In this document: positions 28,322-39,200 of the stretch, piece after piece
How the letters are laid out: each line of letters opens with the position of its first letter
Position numbering within the stretch: the stretch's first letter is position 1
IMG/VR virus record: IMGVR_UViG_3300042883_000146
Span: 1 to 62,045 of that record
Length of the DNA stretch: 62,045 nucleotides
Origin: a virus
Reading direction: 5' to 3' (one strand)
Program-made: the position numbers and the translations under genes
Notes under the pieces: model-generated
Database searches by the model: none
Told to the model about the DNA's origin: nothing
What the model saw: the letters and a program-made list of their open reading frames with translations, nothing else

Positions 28322-30898
28322 TTAAAGATTTCTAATAGTTTCTTTATCCTTCTCACTAATCAAAGGACTATTAAGATATAACTGTAAAGCTTGAGATTTT
28401 GTCATTTGATACAAATAAGGAATAGCTTGATCTCTAGTTAAAGGAGTGTCATCTAGTTTTAATGGAACTATTCCATTAGGAGTTTTTAATTGTAAACTAA
28501 TATATTGTTTAGTGTTATTAGTTTTATTCCAAACTAAGTCTGCTTTAATATCTAAAGCTGTATTAGGCATTTGAGCTCTTCCAAAATACGCAGTGCTATA
28601 TTGTCCTGTAGGATTAGTGCTTCCATTTCCCAAGTGTTGTGCTTTTACAACATCTCTATATTGTTCGTTTGGTTCATTACGATCATTTATTGGAAGTTGT
28701 CTAGCTTCTGAACTTTCTAATGGAATAGTTACTTCTTCTCCTCCCTTACCTAATATTAAAAAAGTTTGATCTCCTTGTACTAATTTTTTATATATAATCT
28801 TTTCCCTACCATCAGTACTAAGCCATTCTTTACCAGTGGCAATTTGACTCTGACTTAATTCTTTACTACCTCCTTCACCTTCATATCTACTCAACACTGC
28901 ATCAGCAATTCCTTCCCAAGATCTTCTCGCTATATCTCCCTCCCCACTACCAAAAGTGATAGTGGACATTCTAGGCACATAACTTCCATTACGTTCTAAT
29001 AAAGTGGATTGAACAAGTTCTTCTTTCTCTCTTGCAATTTTAGATAGTCCAGAAGAAACTGATTTAGATATTTGAAAAAATCTATTTTGATTAGTTGCAT
29101 CTAAACCTAAACTAAGAAGTTTTTCTTTTTCTGTAAGAGGTCTTCTAAATCTTTCAGAGGTGGTTCCTAAATAAGCACCTTGAGCTCCACCATAACCAGG
29201 AGTTTGAGTCACTTCTCTATTAGCTACATAGTTAGCAATTTCTTTAGCAGTAAAATTAATGCTTCTTCCAGCTCTATCTTTTACAGTTACTCCTGGTAGA
29301 TTTACTACATTACTAAAAACTTCTTGTTCTGCTCCTTTAAATTTATCATCCACTTCTTTAAAAATACCTTCTTTAGCTAATTTTAATCTTAAAGCTTTAT
29401 TTTCATTGTCTATAATAGCATCCACTTCATCTCTCCATTCAACAGGTATTGCTTTCTTACTATTACTATCTCCTATAACATACCAATTAGCATCTCCATT
29501 TTTATATTTTTCAATAGCAGCTTTAATTTGACTTGGAGTAGTTCCAGGAATTCCCTGTATCATTTTAGTTATTCCAGCATTAGCAGAAGACTCATACATA
29601 AGTTCATCTTTAACCATAGCAGATAAAGGATCTTTGACATTAGTGTTTTGACCTTTGTAAGTTTCAAACCCACTACTTACACCATTAAGTTCAATGTTTT
29701 GTTTTTGTATTTTAAGATCAGTTTCTATTTTATCTAAATTATAACCTCTTGTATCATTAAATTCTTTCCAATTTTGAGCTCTTTTAGATAATTCTAAATT
29801 AGCTCTAGTTATAGCATAAGTCTTTTCCCAATGCTGTGCATTTAATATAGGATTTTCAAGAAGGTTTTCTTTATTGTTTTCCCAAGCATAAGCATTGGCA
29901 AATTGTGAAATAGCACCATTCTTATAAATAGTAGATTTAGCTAAAGATGGATTAGCCATAACTAACTCTAATTCTTCTTTTAATTCAGAATTTAATTGTG
30001 AATTTTTATTCTCAAGACTTTCTATTATTCCTTGAAGTTGTTTTTGTTTTTCAGGATTTGAAGTACTTAGTCCCACCTCTCCTTGTAACTTTTGAATAAG
30101 TGAGTTATTAGATTCGATCTGAGAATTATATTTAGTATTAGAATACACTGCTAATTTTTCAGGAGTGTCATATCCCCTAAATTGATAATTAGCATTTATA
30201 GATAATTGATTTTGTTCATCAGGAGTTAAAGAAGCTCTAATTGCATTTTCAATCTTTGCTGCAGAAACTGTTTCCTTACTTATTCTCTGCATTGCTTCTG
30301 CAGTCTTTTGTCTGTTTACAGATCCATCTGCATTTGTTACATAAGGAATATCTTGTTCATTTAAATCAGAATGTAGACCTTTGAAAACTTCTAACCATTT
30401 TTTATCTACATCAATATATTGAGTATATCTATCTGAGAAAGAAGCATTAACATCATCAGCATTTAGATATGCATTTGCTTTTTGTGAAAAATCATAAATA
30501 TTAGCTTGAGAAGATTTACCCTCTCCAATTGCTTTTTCCATCTCTTGAGCTTGCTTTCTATACCAAGCTGTAGACTTCACTGCATTTTGAATAGTGGCAT
30601 CTTTACCAATTTGTTTAGCCATCCCCCCTACAGAATTAACTAACTGATAATTAGAGAAATCTCCAGCTGCTACAGTTTTTAACTTAGATCCTAATTCATT
30701 TAGTTTAGACTGAAGGTATTGCTGTTGTTTTTCATTTGCAATATCTAGTCCTGCAATGTTATCAATGTTAGTTTGAATCTTTTGGAGACCCTCGTCATAG
30801 CGTCTTTGTTTTTCCATACCAACTTGAACCATTGCCTCTATAGGCAATTGTTGGATGTATGGATTAAACTTTGGGGCAATATCTGTATATGAAGCCAT
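28322..30898 (-). CDS. Probable virion cargo protein upstream of the RNA polymerase
   Basis: The 858-residue, mostly helical protein (MASYTDIAPKFNPYIQQLPI) has coiled-coil stretches, for example around 270-310. It has no signal peptide and no recognisable catalytic motif. It ends 11 bases before the RNA polymerase start and is preceded by an 88-base gap that could hold a promoter. In crAss-like phages large proteins at this position are packaged in the head or tail as cargo and ejected with the genome. The assignment rests on position and size only. Confidence 0.65.
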   Translation of the reverse strand: MASYTDIAPKFNPYIQQLPIEAMVQVGMEKQRRYDEGLQKIQTNIDNIAGLDIANEKQQQYLQSKLNELGSKLKTVAAGDFSNYQLVNSVGGMAKQIGKDATIQNAVKSTAWYRKQAQEMEKAIGEGKSSQANIYDFSQKANAYLNADDVNASFSDRYTQYIDVDKKWLEVFKGLHSDLNEQDIPYVTNADGSVNRQKTAEAMQRISKETVSAAKIENAIRASLTPDEQNQLSINANYQFRGYDTPEKLAVYSNTKYNSQIESNNSLIQKLQGEVGLSTSNPEKQKQLQGIIESLENKNSQLNSELKEELELVMANPSLAKSTIYKNGAISQFANAYAWENNKENLLENPILNAQHWEKTYAITRANLELSKRAQNWKEFNDTRGYNLDKIETDLKIQKQNIELNGVSSGFETYKGQNTNVKDPLSAMVKDELMYESSANAGITKMIQGIPGTTPSQIKAAIEKYKNGDANWYVIGDSNSKKAIPVEWRDEVDAIIDNENKALRLKLAKEGIFKEVDDKFKGAEQEVFSNVVNLPGVTVKDRAGRSINFTAKEIANYVANREVTQTPGYGGAQGAYLGTTSERFRRPLTEKEKLLSLGLDATNQNRFFQISKSVSSGLSKIAREKEELVQSTLLERNGSYVPRMSTITFGSGEGDIARRSWEGIADAVLSRYEGEGGSKELSQSQIATGKEWLSTDGREKIIYKKLVQGDQTFLILGKGGEEVTIPLESSEARQLPINDRNEPNEQYRDVVKAQHLGNGSTNPTGQYSTAYFGRAQMPNTALDIKADLVWNKTNNTKQYISLQLKTPNGIVPLKLDDTPLTRDQAIPYLYQMTKSQALQLYLNSPLISEKDKETIRNL

Positions 30899-30912
30899 AG
30901 TCTTTAGGGATG

Positions 30913-30973
30913 AGCAAATTTAACTTAAAGTATTATATCTTACAAGTATAATAACTGTTTTAGGTAATTTGCT
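30913..30973 (-). promoter_or_regulatory. Intergenic inverted repeat upstream of the cargo-polymerase genes
   Basis: The 88-base gap holds agcaaatt (30913-30920) and its exact complement aatttgct (30966-30973) around a 45-base AT-rich core containing TATAAT on the minus strand. It could be a promoter or operator for the cargo, polymerase and polyvalent genes. No strong Bacteroidota -33/-7 pair is visible. Confidence 0.3.
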
Positions 30974-30986
30974 ATAATTGAATTAA

Positions 30987-33983
30987 TTATAAATTTTTAA
31001 TTGCTTTGACAATTGAACCATTTCTAGAAGCTTTAGTTGAAGTTTTTTCTTTACTAGTTTTTGCTTCTAATAAAGCTTTGTATTTAGTAAGTTCATCAGG
31101 ACTAGCATTAGCAATCATTTCATCAAAATTTACTAGAGGATTCATGTTAATTGCTCTTCCAGATTTATCGTATCTGTAGTTGTATAGATTTTCCATAACA
31201 CCTAATTGTCTGTTCTCAAGTTTGTTTTGAGCATACTTAGATGCAATAGAATTTAAAGCTTCTTGTGTTGTAGCTTTTGTAGCACTCTTTGCTGCTTCTT
31301 GTCTTTGTTGTTGAGTATCATATATTTGCAAGTTTTGCAACTTAGCTTGGTTTAATGCATCTATATTACCAGCATATGTTTGTGCTCTTTGTCCTTGGTT
31401 GATTCTCATTTGTTCTCCTAAGATTTGATTCTTAGCCATAGTAGCTTGTCCATATATAGCAGCTAATGCTTCTGGATTATTTTGAGCAAGTCTTTCAGCT
31501 TGTCTGGTTTGAGCAGTGATTTCATTTAACTGATCTTGAAGAGATATATCATATGGGGTTTGTAGTTGTGGTTGGAATGTTTGTGCTTGCACTGGTTCTA
31601 ACTGATTATTAGATAGTGCATACATCTCACCCATCAACTGTCTAGGATCCAATTGTTCAGCATCAGTGGGTCTTAAGAATGGAAGCACTTGATTAAAGGC
31701 ACCTATTCCTTGTTCCAACCAAGAAGACTTTGGTGTTTCTCTTTCTTTTAAACCTTTCATATTAGCTAGGAGAGTTTTTAACTGCTCATCTTGAGTACGC
31801 TTAGTTAACTTAGCATAATTATCATTAGAAGGAAGTGATCCAGGCTTAAGAGGTGTACCATAATCTAAAGGATTTGCTTGATACAAAAAGTCTTTAACAT
31901 TATATGCAGCTCCTAACCTATCATCAATCTTAACATCCTCAGTTCCATAAAGTTCTTTATTTTTAGATTTTATTAGGGCAGCTCTTTTAGGATCTTTTAG
32001 TAAGAACTCTTGAAATTCTTTGTTTCCTTTTCCAGTAAAACCTAAAGACTTTGCAATATTATCCAATTGCTCTGCATTATATGCAGATTTGGTTTTTTGT
32101 CCAAGAGCATCTTTATTACCCTCCCAAGGTTTTAAACTATACTTGCTAGTATATCCCTTTTGAGCCATAGGAATAGAAGCACCAAGTTTAGCTTTCTTTA
32201 TCTTACCTTGTGCAAGATCATCAGCAACTAAATTGTATTCTTCTGCTGTATCATTAATAGCACTTTGTAAATCAGCTGCATCTTGTTTCTTTCCAGCAAT
32301 ATCTTTAAGTTTCATATTACCACCCATTAAGTTTGCTTGAAGAGCAGACATCTTTAATTTATCAAATGAACTATTAACATCAAGATTGTCTAACATATCT
32401 GTAGAATTATCTATAAGCTTATTTTGTTTAGCTTCAATTTTAGATAAATCATTTACATAGTTTTTAAACTTCTGATTCTTTAGTTTAGGATTTCCTAATA
32501 TGTTAGCACCTTCTTTATTAATCTTAAGATTACCAAACACAACCATATTATCTTCTCCAGATCCACCATCTCTTAGTTTAACTGCAGGTTCACCACCTTC
32601 CACTTCTACAGGACTTTGTCCATAAGATATAGGCATACCACCATTCTCATGAGAAGGTCCTCTAAACATTACAGTTTCTCCTCCATCTGGAAGATATGGA
32701 TTGTTTGATATTGGTTCTGCTTTTCCTCTATAAACTTGTAACTCTCCACCCATAGCATAGGTTTGCATAGCTCTTTCACTAGGAGGTGTATAACTTTTTA
32801 GATGTCCACCAGCTCTTAACATATCTGCATCAGCAGGAGGGTGCAATAAATCTTTTACATCATACTCTCCAAATTTAGTAATCACTTGTGGTTGCCAATC
32901 ATTGCTCACCCATCCACCATCTTCCATTACATTACCAAACTGTTGAGAAACATAATTACCCATCATTCCTGCCATGTTACGATTAGATATGTCATCATAT
33001 TTTTCAATGTTTCTACCACTTTGATCTATAAGGCTTCCAATAGCTTGTCCTGCAAATTTACCTACAGCAGCTCCAACAGGTCCTCCAAAGAATGTACCTG
33101 CTGCTGCACCCACTCCACCACCTATTTTAGAACCAGCACTAGGACCTCTTCCTTTATTAATAAGCATGTTACTAATATTTCCAAGAGCTTCACTTCCACC
33201 TTGATTATTCATAACATTACCAAATCCTCCTTGATTAATAGCTGTAGAGAATCCTGAAGCAGCCATAGGTAATTTACCACCATAATAAAAAGCTTTAACT
33301 TGATCACTATCATTTAATGGTTCATATCCAAGATCATCATATAGAGTGTTAGGAGCATATGTATTTTGTATCTCTGTTGGATTACCTCCAATCATTGTTC
33401 CATTTTTTGCAGAAAGAATATTAGTTCCTACACCATAAGAAGGAGATAATTGATCTGGTTGAATAATAGTATCTTCTGGTCTAGTATAATAATTTTTTAA
33501 TGGTTGTCTTCTTTGACTAGCAGCTGCATCAGCTTGCACTCCTGTCAACAGAGAATTTTGTTTAGCTTCTTTAACAGCTCTGTTCTGATCTTTAATCATA
33601 GACACTCCCTCTACAACATCCACACCTGCTTGAAGATAAGGATTCATTTTAGATAACTTGTCACCTGGAAGTTTAGTTGTAGCTGCTTGTTGTGCAGTTT
33701 TAGCATTAGTATCAACTCCTCCTACAGCAGTAGTTTCTGGATTATATTGAGGTTGTCCATATACAGATCCAAATCCATATCCTTCTTCTGTACCATTCTG
33801 TGCTTTAGGTGGATTATCAAAATCAGTTAATTGATGAAGTTGTTTATTAACCATAGAAGCACCCATAGCAGCTTTCTTAAAAGCTTTACCATGCACCTTC
33901 ATAAATGCTTCTTCACTTGGAAACTTTTTGTAAAACTGTTTTTCAGTTTTAACACCTGCTAGTTTTAATATTTGATCTTTCAT
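30987..33983 (-). CDS. Large cargo-type virion protein with Gly-zipper region and repeated AQNG-type motifs
   Basis: The 998-residue protein has a Gly/Ala-rich segment near residues 280-320 (GGGVGAAAGTFFGG, VGAAVGKFAGQAIG) that looks like a membrane-inserting glycine zipper. Short motifs recur: PPKAQNGTE near residue 60, GGKLPMAASG near 235, MEDGGWVSND near 355, GASIPMAQKG near 605. Similar motifs occur in the next gene upstream, so the two proteins share sorting, docking or processing signals. The C-terminal third is Gln-rich and helical. It is probably packaged and may help open the cell envelope during DNA entry. Family not recognised; the role is inferred from position and the glycine zipper. 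Confidence 0.6.
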   Translation of the reverse strand: MKDQILKLAGVKTEKQFYKKFPSEEAFMKVHGKAFKKAAMGASMVNKQLHQLTDFDNPPKAQNGTEEGYGFGSVYGQPQYNPETTAVGGVDTNAKTAQQAATTKLPGDKLSKMNPYLQAGVDVVEGVSMIKDQNRAVKEAKQNSLLTGVQADAAASQRRQPLKNYYTRPEDTIIQPDQLSPSYGVGTNILSAKNGTMIGGNPTEIQNTYAPNTLYDDLGYEPLNDSDQVKAFYYGGKLPMAASGFSTAINQGGFGNVMNNQGGSEALGNISNMLINKGRGPSAGSKIGGGVGAAAGTFFGGPVGAAVGKFAGQAIGSLIDQSGRNIEKYDDISNRNMAGMMGNYVSQQFGNVMEDGGWVSNDWQPQVITKFGEYDVKDLLHPPADADMLRAGGHLKSYTPPSERAMQTYAMGGELQVYRGKAEPISNNPYLPDGGETVMFRGPSHENGGMPISYGQSPVEVEGGEPAVKLRDGGSGEDNMVVFGNLKINKEGANILGNPKLKNQKFKNYVNDLSKIEAKQNKLIDNSTDMLDNLDVNSSFDKLKMSALQANLMGGNMKLKDIAGKKQDAADLQSAINDTAEEYNLVADDLAQGKIKKAKLGASIPMAQKGYTSKYSLKPWEGNKDALGQKTKSAYNAEQLDNIAKSLGFTGKGNKEFQEFLLKDPKRAALIKSKNKELYGTEDVKIDDRLGAAYNVKDFLYQANPLDYGTPLKPGSLPSNDNYAKLTKRTQDEQLKTLLANMKGLKERETPKSSWLEQGIGAFNQVLPFLRPTDAEQLDPRQLMGEMYALSNNQLEPVQAQTFQPQLQTPYDISLQDQLNEITAQTRQAERLAQNNPEALAAIYGQATMAKNQILGEQMRINQGQRAQTYAGNIDALNQAKLQNLQIYDTQQQRQEAAKSATKATTQEALNSIASKYAQNKLENRQLGVMENLYNYRYDKSGRAINMNPLVNFDEMIANASPDELTKYKALLEAKTSKEKTSTKASRNGSIVKAIKNL

Positions 33984-33989
33984 AATGTT

Positions 33990-35375
33990 TTAATTGTATT
34001 TGGATAACCAACCACCATTTTCTTTCTTTGGTTTATAAGTATTGTCAATTGATAATTTATTATATTTTAACATACCAGCTATTTTCTTAGCTCTTTCTTC
34101 ATCTGTTAAATTTTTCATAACACCTATGTCACTACCAATATAGTTGTTTTTCATATCCATAAAAAATCCTTCTCCTTCATTAAAGTTGGATAATTCATAT
34201 CCAAGTCCCATTAAGTTTGCTGCTCCCATACGAATAGCATCATCTAATGCAGGAGCATACTTACCTATAACTTTAGGAACTTTTAAATTTTTAGCTACAG
34301 ATGCAGACATAGCAGCATGCCTAACAGCATCCAATGGACCTCCATCATCTGCACCATAATCATATCCTTGTTTTTCAGCAATCTCTAATGCTCTATTTAC
34401 AAACTTTGGATCACCAAATTTATTCATTTGTTTTTGCACAAAACGATCTTTTGCATTTAAAATAGGTTCTCTATAACTCATTAGACCCCCATCTTGCATC
34501 ATAGGATACTCTGTAACAGACTCTCCATCATAAGTGTAGTCTTGCCCAGGTTGCATCATTTGCGTGTCTCCTGTGTCAGATATACCAAGCACAGGATAGT
34601 CCACCCCTTGCATAGTTATTTGGTTAGAGTTTATTTTTGTTATCTCTCCTGGATATTCCCACTGTCCTCTATCATCTTCTATTACAGATCCATCTCTACT
34701 AATATTCTTTGGTTTCCAATCTAGTCCTTCTTGGTAGAACTTCATCTCTTGTCCATTCTGAAGTTTAGGAACATATTTAAAAAACTTACCAGTACTATCT
34801 AAAGTATTTTTACTTTTAAACTCTGCACCTTCTGGACTATTGTACCAATCAAGTTCTAATTTTAAAGTAGGATGTCCCTTTGCTTTTAAAAATTGTCCTG
34901 TTTGATTATCTACAGTGGGTAAATGCCCAGTTTTATCAGGAGTGTATCCTAACTCCCAAGCTCTTTTAAGATTATAATCTGAAGTTTCTTTTAAGTTGTT
35001 TTGTTTCTTCCACTGGTTATAAGATACTTTTTTTCCATCTTGAGAAGAAGCTTTTGTCTTCTTAGTATATTTACCATTAGCAGGAGCAGGATCTTGTGTA
35101 CGTGCGTACGTGAATCCTACAGAACCAGGAAGACTTCCTCCCATTGCCATTGTTCCTCCCCAAGCACCATTGTAATCAAAGCCTTGATCTGTTAAGCCAG
35201 CCATAGTTCCTTCTATGCCATTCTGTGCTTCAGGAGTGTTGTTATATTTACTTAACCAACCACCATCTTTCATTGTGTTATCTTTACCACATTGGTGACA
35301 GACGTACATATCTTTCTTGCTGGAATCAGATTTATTCCAGGACCACCCACATGTACATGTAACTTTACTAGCCAT
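33990..35375 (-). CDS. Cargo-type protein with N-terminal zinc ribbon and duplicated GGWLSKYN motif
   Basis: The 461-residue protein begins with a zinc ribbon (C7-x-C9 ... C26-x2-C29). The motif DGGWLSKYN (37-45) recurs as the very last residues (ENGGWLSKYN, 452-461). PEAQNG near 48-53 and PKLQNGQ match motifs in the 998-residue neighbour. Residues about 345-425 contain DAVRHAAMSASVAK and MDMKNNYIGSDIG, which resemble the RHxxxxA...MDxxNNxxG pattern of the DUF6973-like family; this link is tentative. Its start codon overlaps the stop of the gene upstream by one base (TAATG), so the two are translationally coupled. Probably a packaged protein, possibly with an enzymatic C-terminal domain. Confidence 0.6.
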   Translation of the reverse strand: MASKVTCTCGWSWNKSDSSKKDMYVCHQCGKDNTMKDGGWLSKYNNTPEAQNGIEGTMAGLTDQGFDYNGAWGGTMAMGGSLPGSVGFTYARTQDPAPANGKYTKKTKASSQDGKKVSYNQWKKQNNLKETSDYNLKRAWELGYTPDKTGHLPTVDNQTGQFLKAKGHPTLKLELDWYNSPEGAEFKSKNTLDSTGKFFKYVPKLQNGQEMKFYQEGLDWKPKNISRDGSVIEDDRGQWEYPGEITKINSNQITMQGVDYPVLGISDTGDTQMMQPGQDYTYDGESVTEYPMMQDGGLMSYREPILNAKDRFVQKQMNKFGDPKFVNRALEIAEKQGYDYGADDGGPLDAVRHAAMSASVAKNLKVPKVIGKYAPALDDAIRMGAANLMGLGYELSNFNEGEGFFMDMKNNYIGSDIGVMKNLTDEERAKKIAGMLKYNKLSIDNTYKPKKENGGWLSKYN

Positions 35376-36244
35376 TATTTGAAAGAGATTTGAGAAGGTG
35401 TAACAATGAATTGGCTCACTATATGTATCTCAGAATTGTTATCTAAGATGTGTCTTATCTTTAAATCTTTAGCCCTAAATGTATCTTTCTTGAATGACAT
35501 GGTTGTGTAATTCATGTTGAACTGATTTATGATTTTATCTATAGATAGAGATTCACAACTTCTTACAAACAAGGGAACACTCTTATCTTTAACCAAAGAC
35601 CAGAATGTATTGTATTGATAGAAGTTATCACTCTTAGTATATGTAATGGTTTTACTATCTGTGTTATATATTGGATATTTTAAATATGCACTTAAGTTAT
35701 TAATTGGTTTAGGAACTAATTCTAAAATACCAGAACTCTGTTGTCCATTATAAACAATAGCTTTGTTAAACCAATAGTTATCTATTTCCACTTTATCACA
35801 TTCGTCAGAAACAAAATCAACATCACGAAGATATCTATACACTTTGGAATAGTCTTTTACATTTTGTAATATCTCATCTTGATATTGATATGCAAAAGGG
35901 TATTCGATAATATAAGGTTCTATGTTATTATAGAAATAATTGTATACAACAGGATTTTTTAAATGTCTCCATATACATGCATTACTACTAGGAACAAATT
36001 TTGTACTAGCAATTTCAGTTGGATAAACAGTACCAACAGGAAAGTTGCGTTTGTTTTTACATTTTCCTAAAGATTCAATAGACACAATAGTTACATCATT
36101 TGCCACTGAATATCCCCTACCTGCTATCAATTCATTCTTAGTGACAAGAGCATCTATAACATCTCCATTCTGAGCATTTGTCACTTTGAATGGACCTGCT
36201 TTAATAGAACTTGATTTCAATTTTATATATATGGTCTTTGACAT
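35375..36244 (-). CDS. Tail-associated structural protein (unrecognised family)
   Basis: The 289-residue protein has a mixed alpha/beta composition and is rich in Tyr and Asn (MSKTIYIKLKSSSIKAGPF). It lies 3 bases downstream of the tail-tip protein and overlaps the next gene by one base. It has no signal peptide, membrane helix or obvious catalytic site. The compact position between the tail-tip protein and the cargo proteins suggests a tail component. I do not recognise the family. Confidence 0.6.
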   Translation of the reverse strand: MSKTIYIKLKSSSIKAGPFKVTNAQNGDVIDALVTKNELIAGRGYSVANDVTIVSIESLGKCKNKRNFPVGTVYPTEIASTKFVPSSNACIWRHLKNPVVYNYFYNNIEPYIIEYPFAYQYQDEILQNVKDYSKVYRYLRDVDFVSDECDKVEIDNYWFNKAIVYNGQQSSGILELVPKPINNLSAYLKYPIYNTDSKTITYTKSDNFYQYNTFWSLVKDKSVPLFVRSCESLSIDKIINQFNMNYTTMSFKKDTFRAKDLKIRHILDNNSEIHIVSQFIVTPSQISFK

Positions 36245-36247
36245 ATC

Positions 36248-39200
36248 CTATCCTAAAATGAGAGTGGTGGTGGTGGTAGTGGTAGTGGGTGCCACTTCTT
36301 GTGCAACACCACCTAAATCACAATATAACACTGTTGTAGTAGTAGTAGTGGTAGCAGGAAGTTCTGCTGTTCCTGCTAATTCACAATTATAAGCCACTGC
36401 TGTTCCTGCTAAACGACAATCTAGAGCAATAGTGGTGGTTGTAGTGGTGGTGGGTTGTGGAACCAATTCACCTACAATAGCATCAATCTCACTACAACAA
36501 TCATTAAGTCCTGAATAGAAGAAGTTATTCTCAGCTAAGTACCAATTAGGTAAATAACTATGGAATGAAATCCAACTCTTTGTATTAAAGTTAAATGATA
36601 CTGACCAAGACTTATTACAGAAGTAATCAAGATCTGTAAGATCCACTTGCGTTAATATCTCTACGTCATTCACTATTTCTTTTACATAGTATTCTTTTGT
36701 AATTGAATCATATATAATGTTATTTGTTTTTGGAATATAGTCAAGCTTTGTAATAATTATTCTATCATACTTACTATCAAATACACCATGTAGTCCTACA
36801 CCAGTGAAATGATTATCTGTATCCACTTCTGGGAAGTATTTTATAATCTCAAAAGCTAAATGATCTGTAAACCATCTATTCATACCAGAACCATATCCAG
36901 ATAGATCTGTAGCTTGGTTACCAGCAATTAAGAACACTTGTCCTCTCTTAGCATCTATTGTTATTTGTCCTTGTGGGATCTTTAACAACATCTTGTTTTG
37001 AGAACCTACATATCCAAGATCTGTTTCTGCAAAATCAATTGGGGGAGAACTTCTGAATAATGAATCATTACCCATGTAAGCAGCTTGTGGATTACTTGTA
37101 TTGATTGTTAATAGAGTGTTATATAATAAACTCTTATTATCAAATCTAGCAAGAACAGCTTTGTTCTCAATACCATCTAATGATGTAAGATTACCATAAT
37201 TCTGAGGAAAATCAAAATAAGAAACAGCTCTATAAATTAACCAATTATTTACTATATTACCTACAGTGCTTATCTGAGGATCAGAATAAATTGCTCTAAA
37301 AGGATAAGATGTTAAACATGTATCAGGAGTCCAGTTAATAGGAAGATGACTAAAGAAGTTTTCTGTATTTTGTTTAGAGAATGTAGTGTTATAGTAATAT
37401 GTATTATCTTGAGCAATAGAAACATTACTTTCTTGTACCCAATCATCAGGTATATCTGTACTAACATGAGGCCAGAAATCTCCTTCTTTATTATTAAAGG
37501 CTTGACGTAAGTCTACATTATATCCTGATTCACAATAGAAATAAGGAATACCATAAGCAAACAAATACATCTTACCATCATAGAAAGTTCTTCCTGGATT
37601 ACTTTCAGGAGTTTGACTATTAGGACAATCTAAGTTATGAGCTTTAATTGATATAAAGTTTCTTAGATTTATACCATCTACAGAAACATCACTAAGAACA
37701 GATCTTGCTGAAAACCAATACTCAGGATATGCAACATTTCCTATCTCATCATAGTATATATCAGAATCATCAGGAGCTCCCACTCTATTATCTATAAAGA
37801 AAGGAAGTTTAGTTTTAAAAGCAAACTTACTAATAAATGTATCACCACCAAACACTGTATCATACACTGGTGCAAGGATGGGTGTAATATCTCTTTGGAA
37901 TCCAGTATCTATTGTATCATATGAATAGATTTGTCCCCATTGATTTACAAATTGATTCTTTAATGAAGCGTAATAAGAAACAACAGAAGTGGAAGATATT
38001 TCTTCAGGTTTACTACAATCTTTTTCAGATAGAACAAATCTTGAATCATCTGTAACCATAGGTATTCCACTAGGAGCTATAGATGGTGTTTTATCTGGAA
38101 ATGGTAATGGTGGTTTAGCATCATCAGTTTTTAAATAAACTGAAGATTCTCTTTGCCAGTTGTTTATATTTTTATCATCACCAACACTCTGTACTCCAGG
38201 AATTAAATATTGAGCAATATCAAGAGTTCTTTGTTTAATACCTAATATACCATCTGCACTAGTAGCTGCATTATCAATATACCCACTATAGTCATAACTA
38301 CCTATTGAGTTAAATGAATAGGCATAGTTACGTCTAGTGATACCATTAATATAAATAGTTAGATATGATTGATATGCTGCAAATAAAACAGAAGCATCAA
38401 ATGTTGTAATACTAGCAATATCAGTGGAACTCTTTAACGCATCTTCTTGAGCTTCCTTACTAATCAGTTTATAAAGAGCATTCTTTCTCACTTGAACAAA
38501 ATGAGCTCTACCAGCTCCAAACATTACATTTTCAAGTTTAAGAATATCTCCTAAAAATGGTTGACCAAAAGAAGTTTCTGGAGAGTTGAATACATGTCTA
38601 TATTTAGAACCATCTGCATTAAATCCATCTAAGTTTTTAGGAACACAGATATCATAACCAACAGATCCCACTTTTTTAATATCATAATCTGTATCTCCTG
38701 ATACCCATTCAGGAATAATTAGAGAATTAACTTGCGTGGCTCCTGTCACTCCTATTTGTGTTTTATTTGGAGGTTGTGTACAACAATCACTTGCTGGAGT
38801 GTTTGCACAATAATCACAAAGAGAAGTGTAAGGGGCAGGATCTCCACAAGCTCCTGTAGCATTTATATTAGGAAAGTGAATATTAAAATCTGCAGAAAAT
38901 GATCCATCTCTAGGAGTGATGACATATATATCATATGTGTTAGATTGAAAACATCCTTTACCACTAATAATTCTTGGAGAAGGAAAATCAAGACAGCAGA
39001 AGTTTAAAGTTTCTCCTACAGATGTAGCTTGTTTTGTAACAATTGTGTTTGTGTAGCAATCAATGTATTCAACTATAAATGGACTAACACCATCAAGTTC
39101 TGTAACAGTTACACTGAAGTTTCTACATATGGCATTACCACCATCTTTTGCATTTGCTGTATAGGCATTGTTTTGAGCTAGTAAGAATGGATCTATAGAA

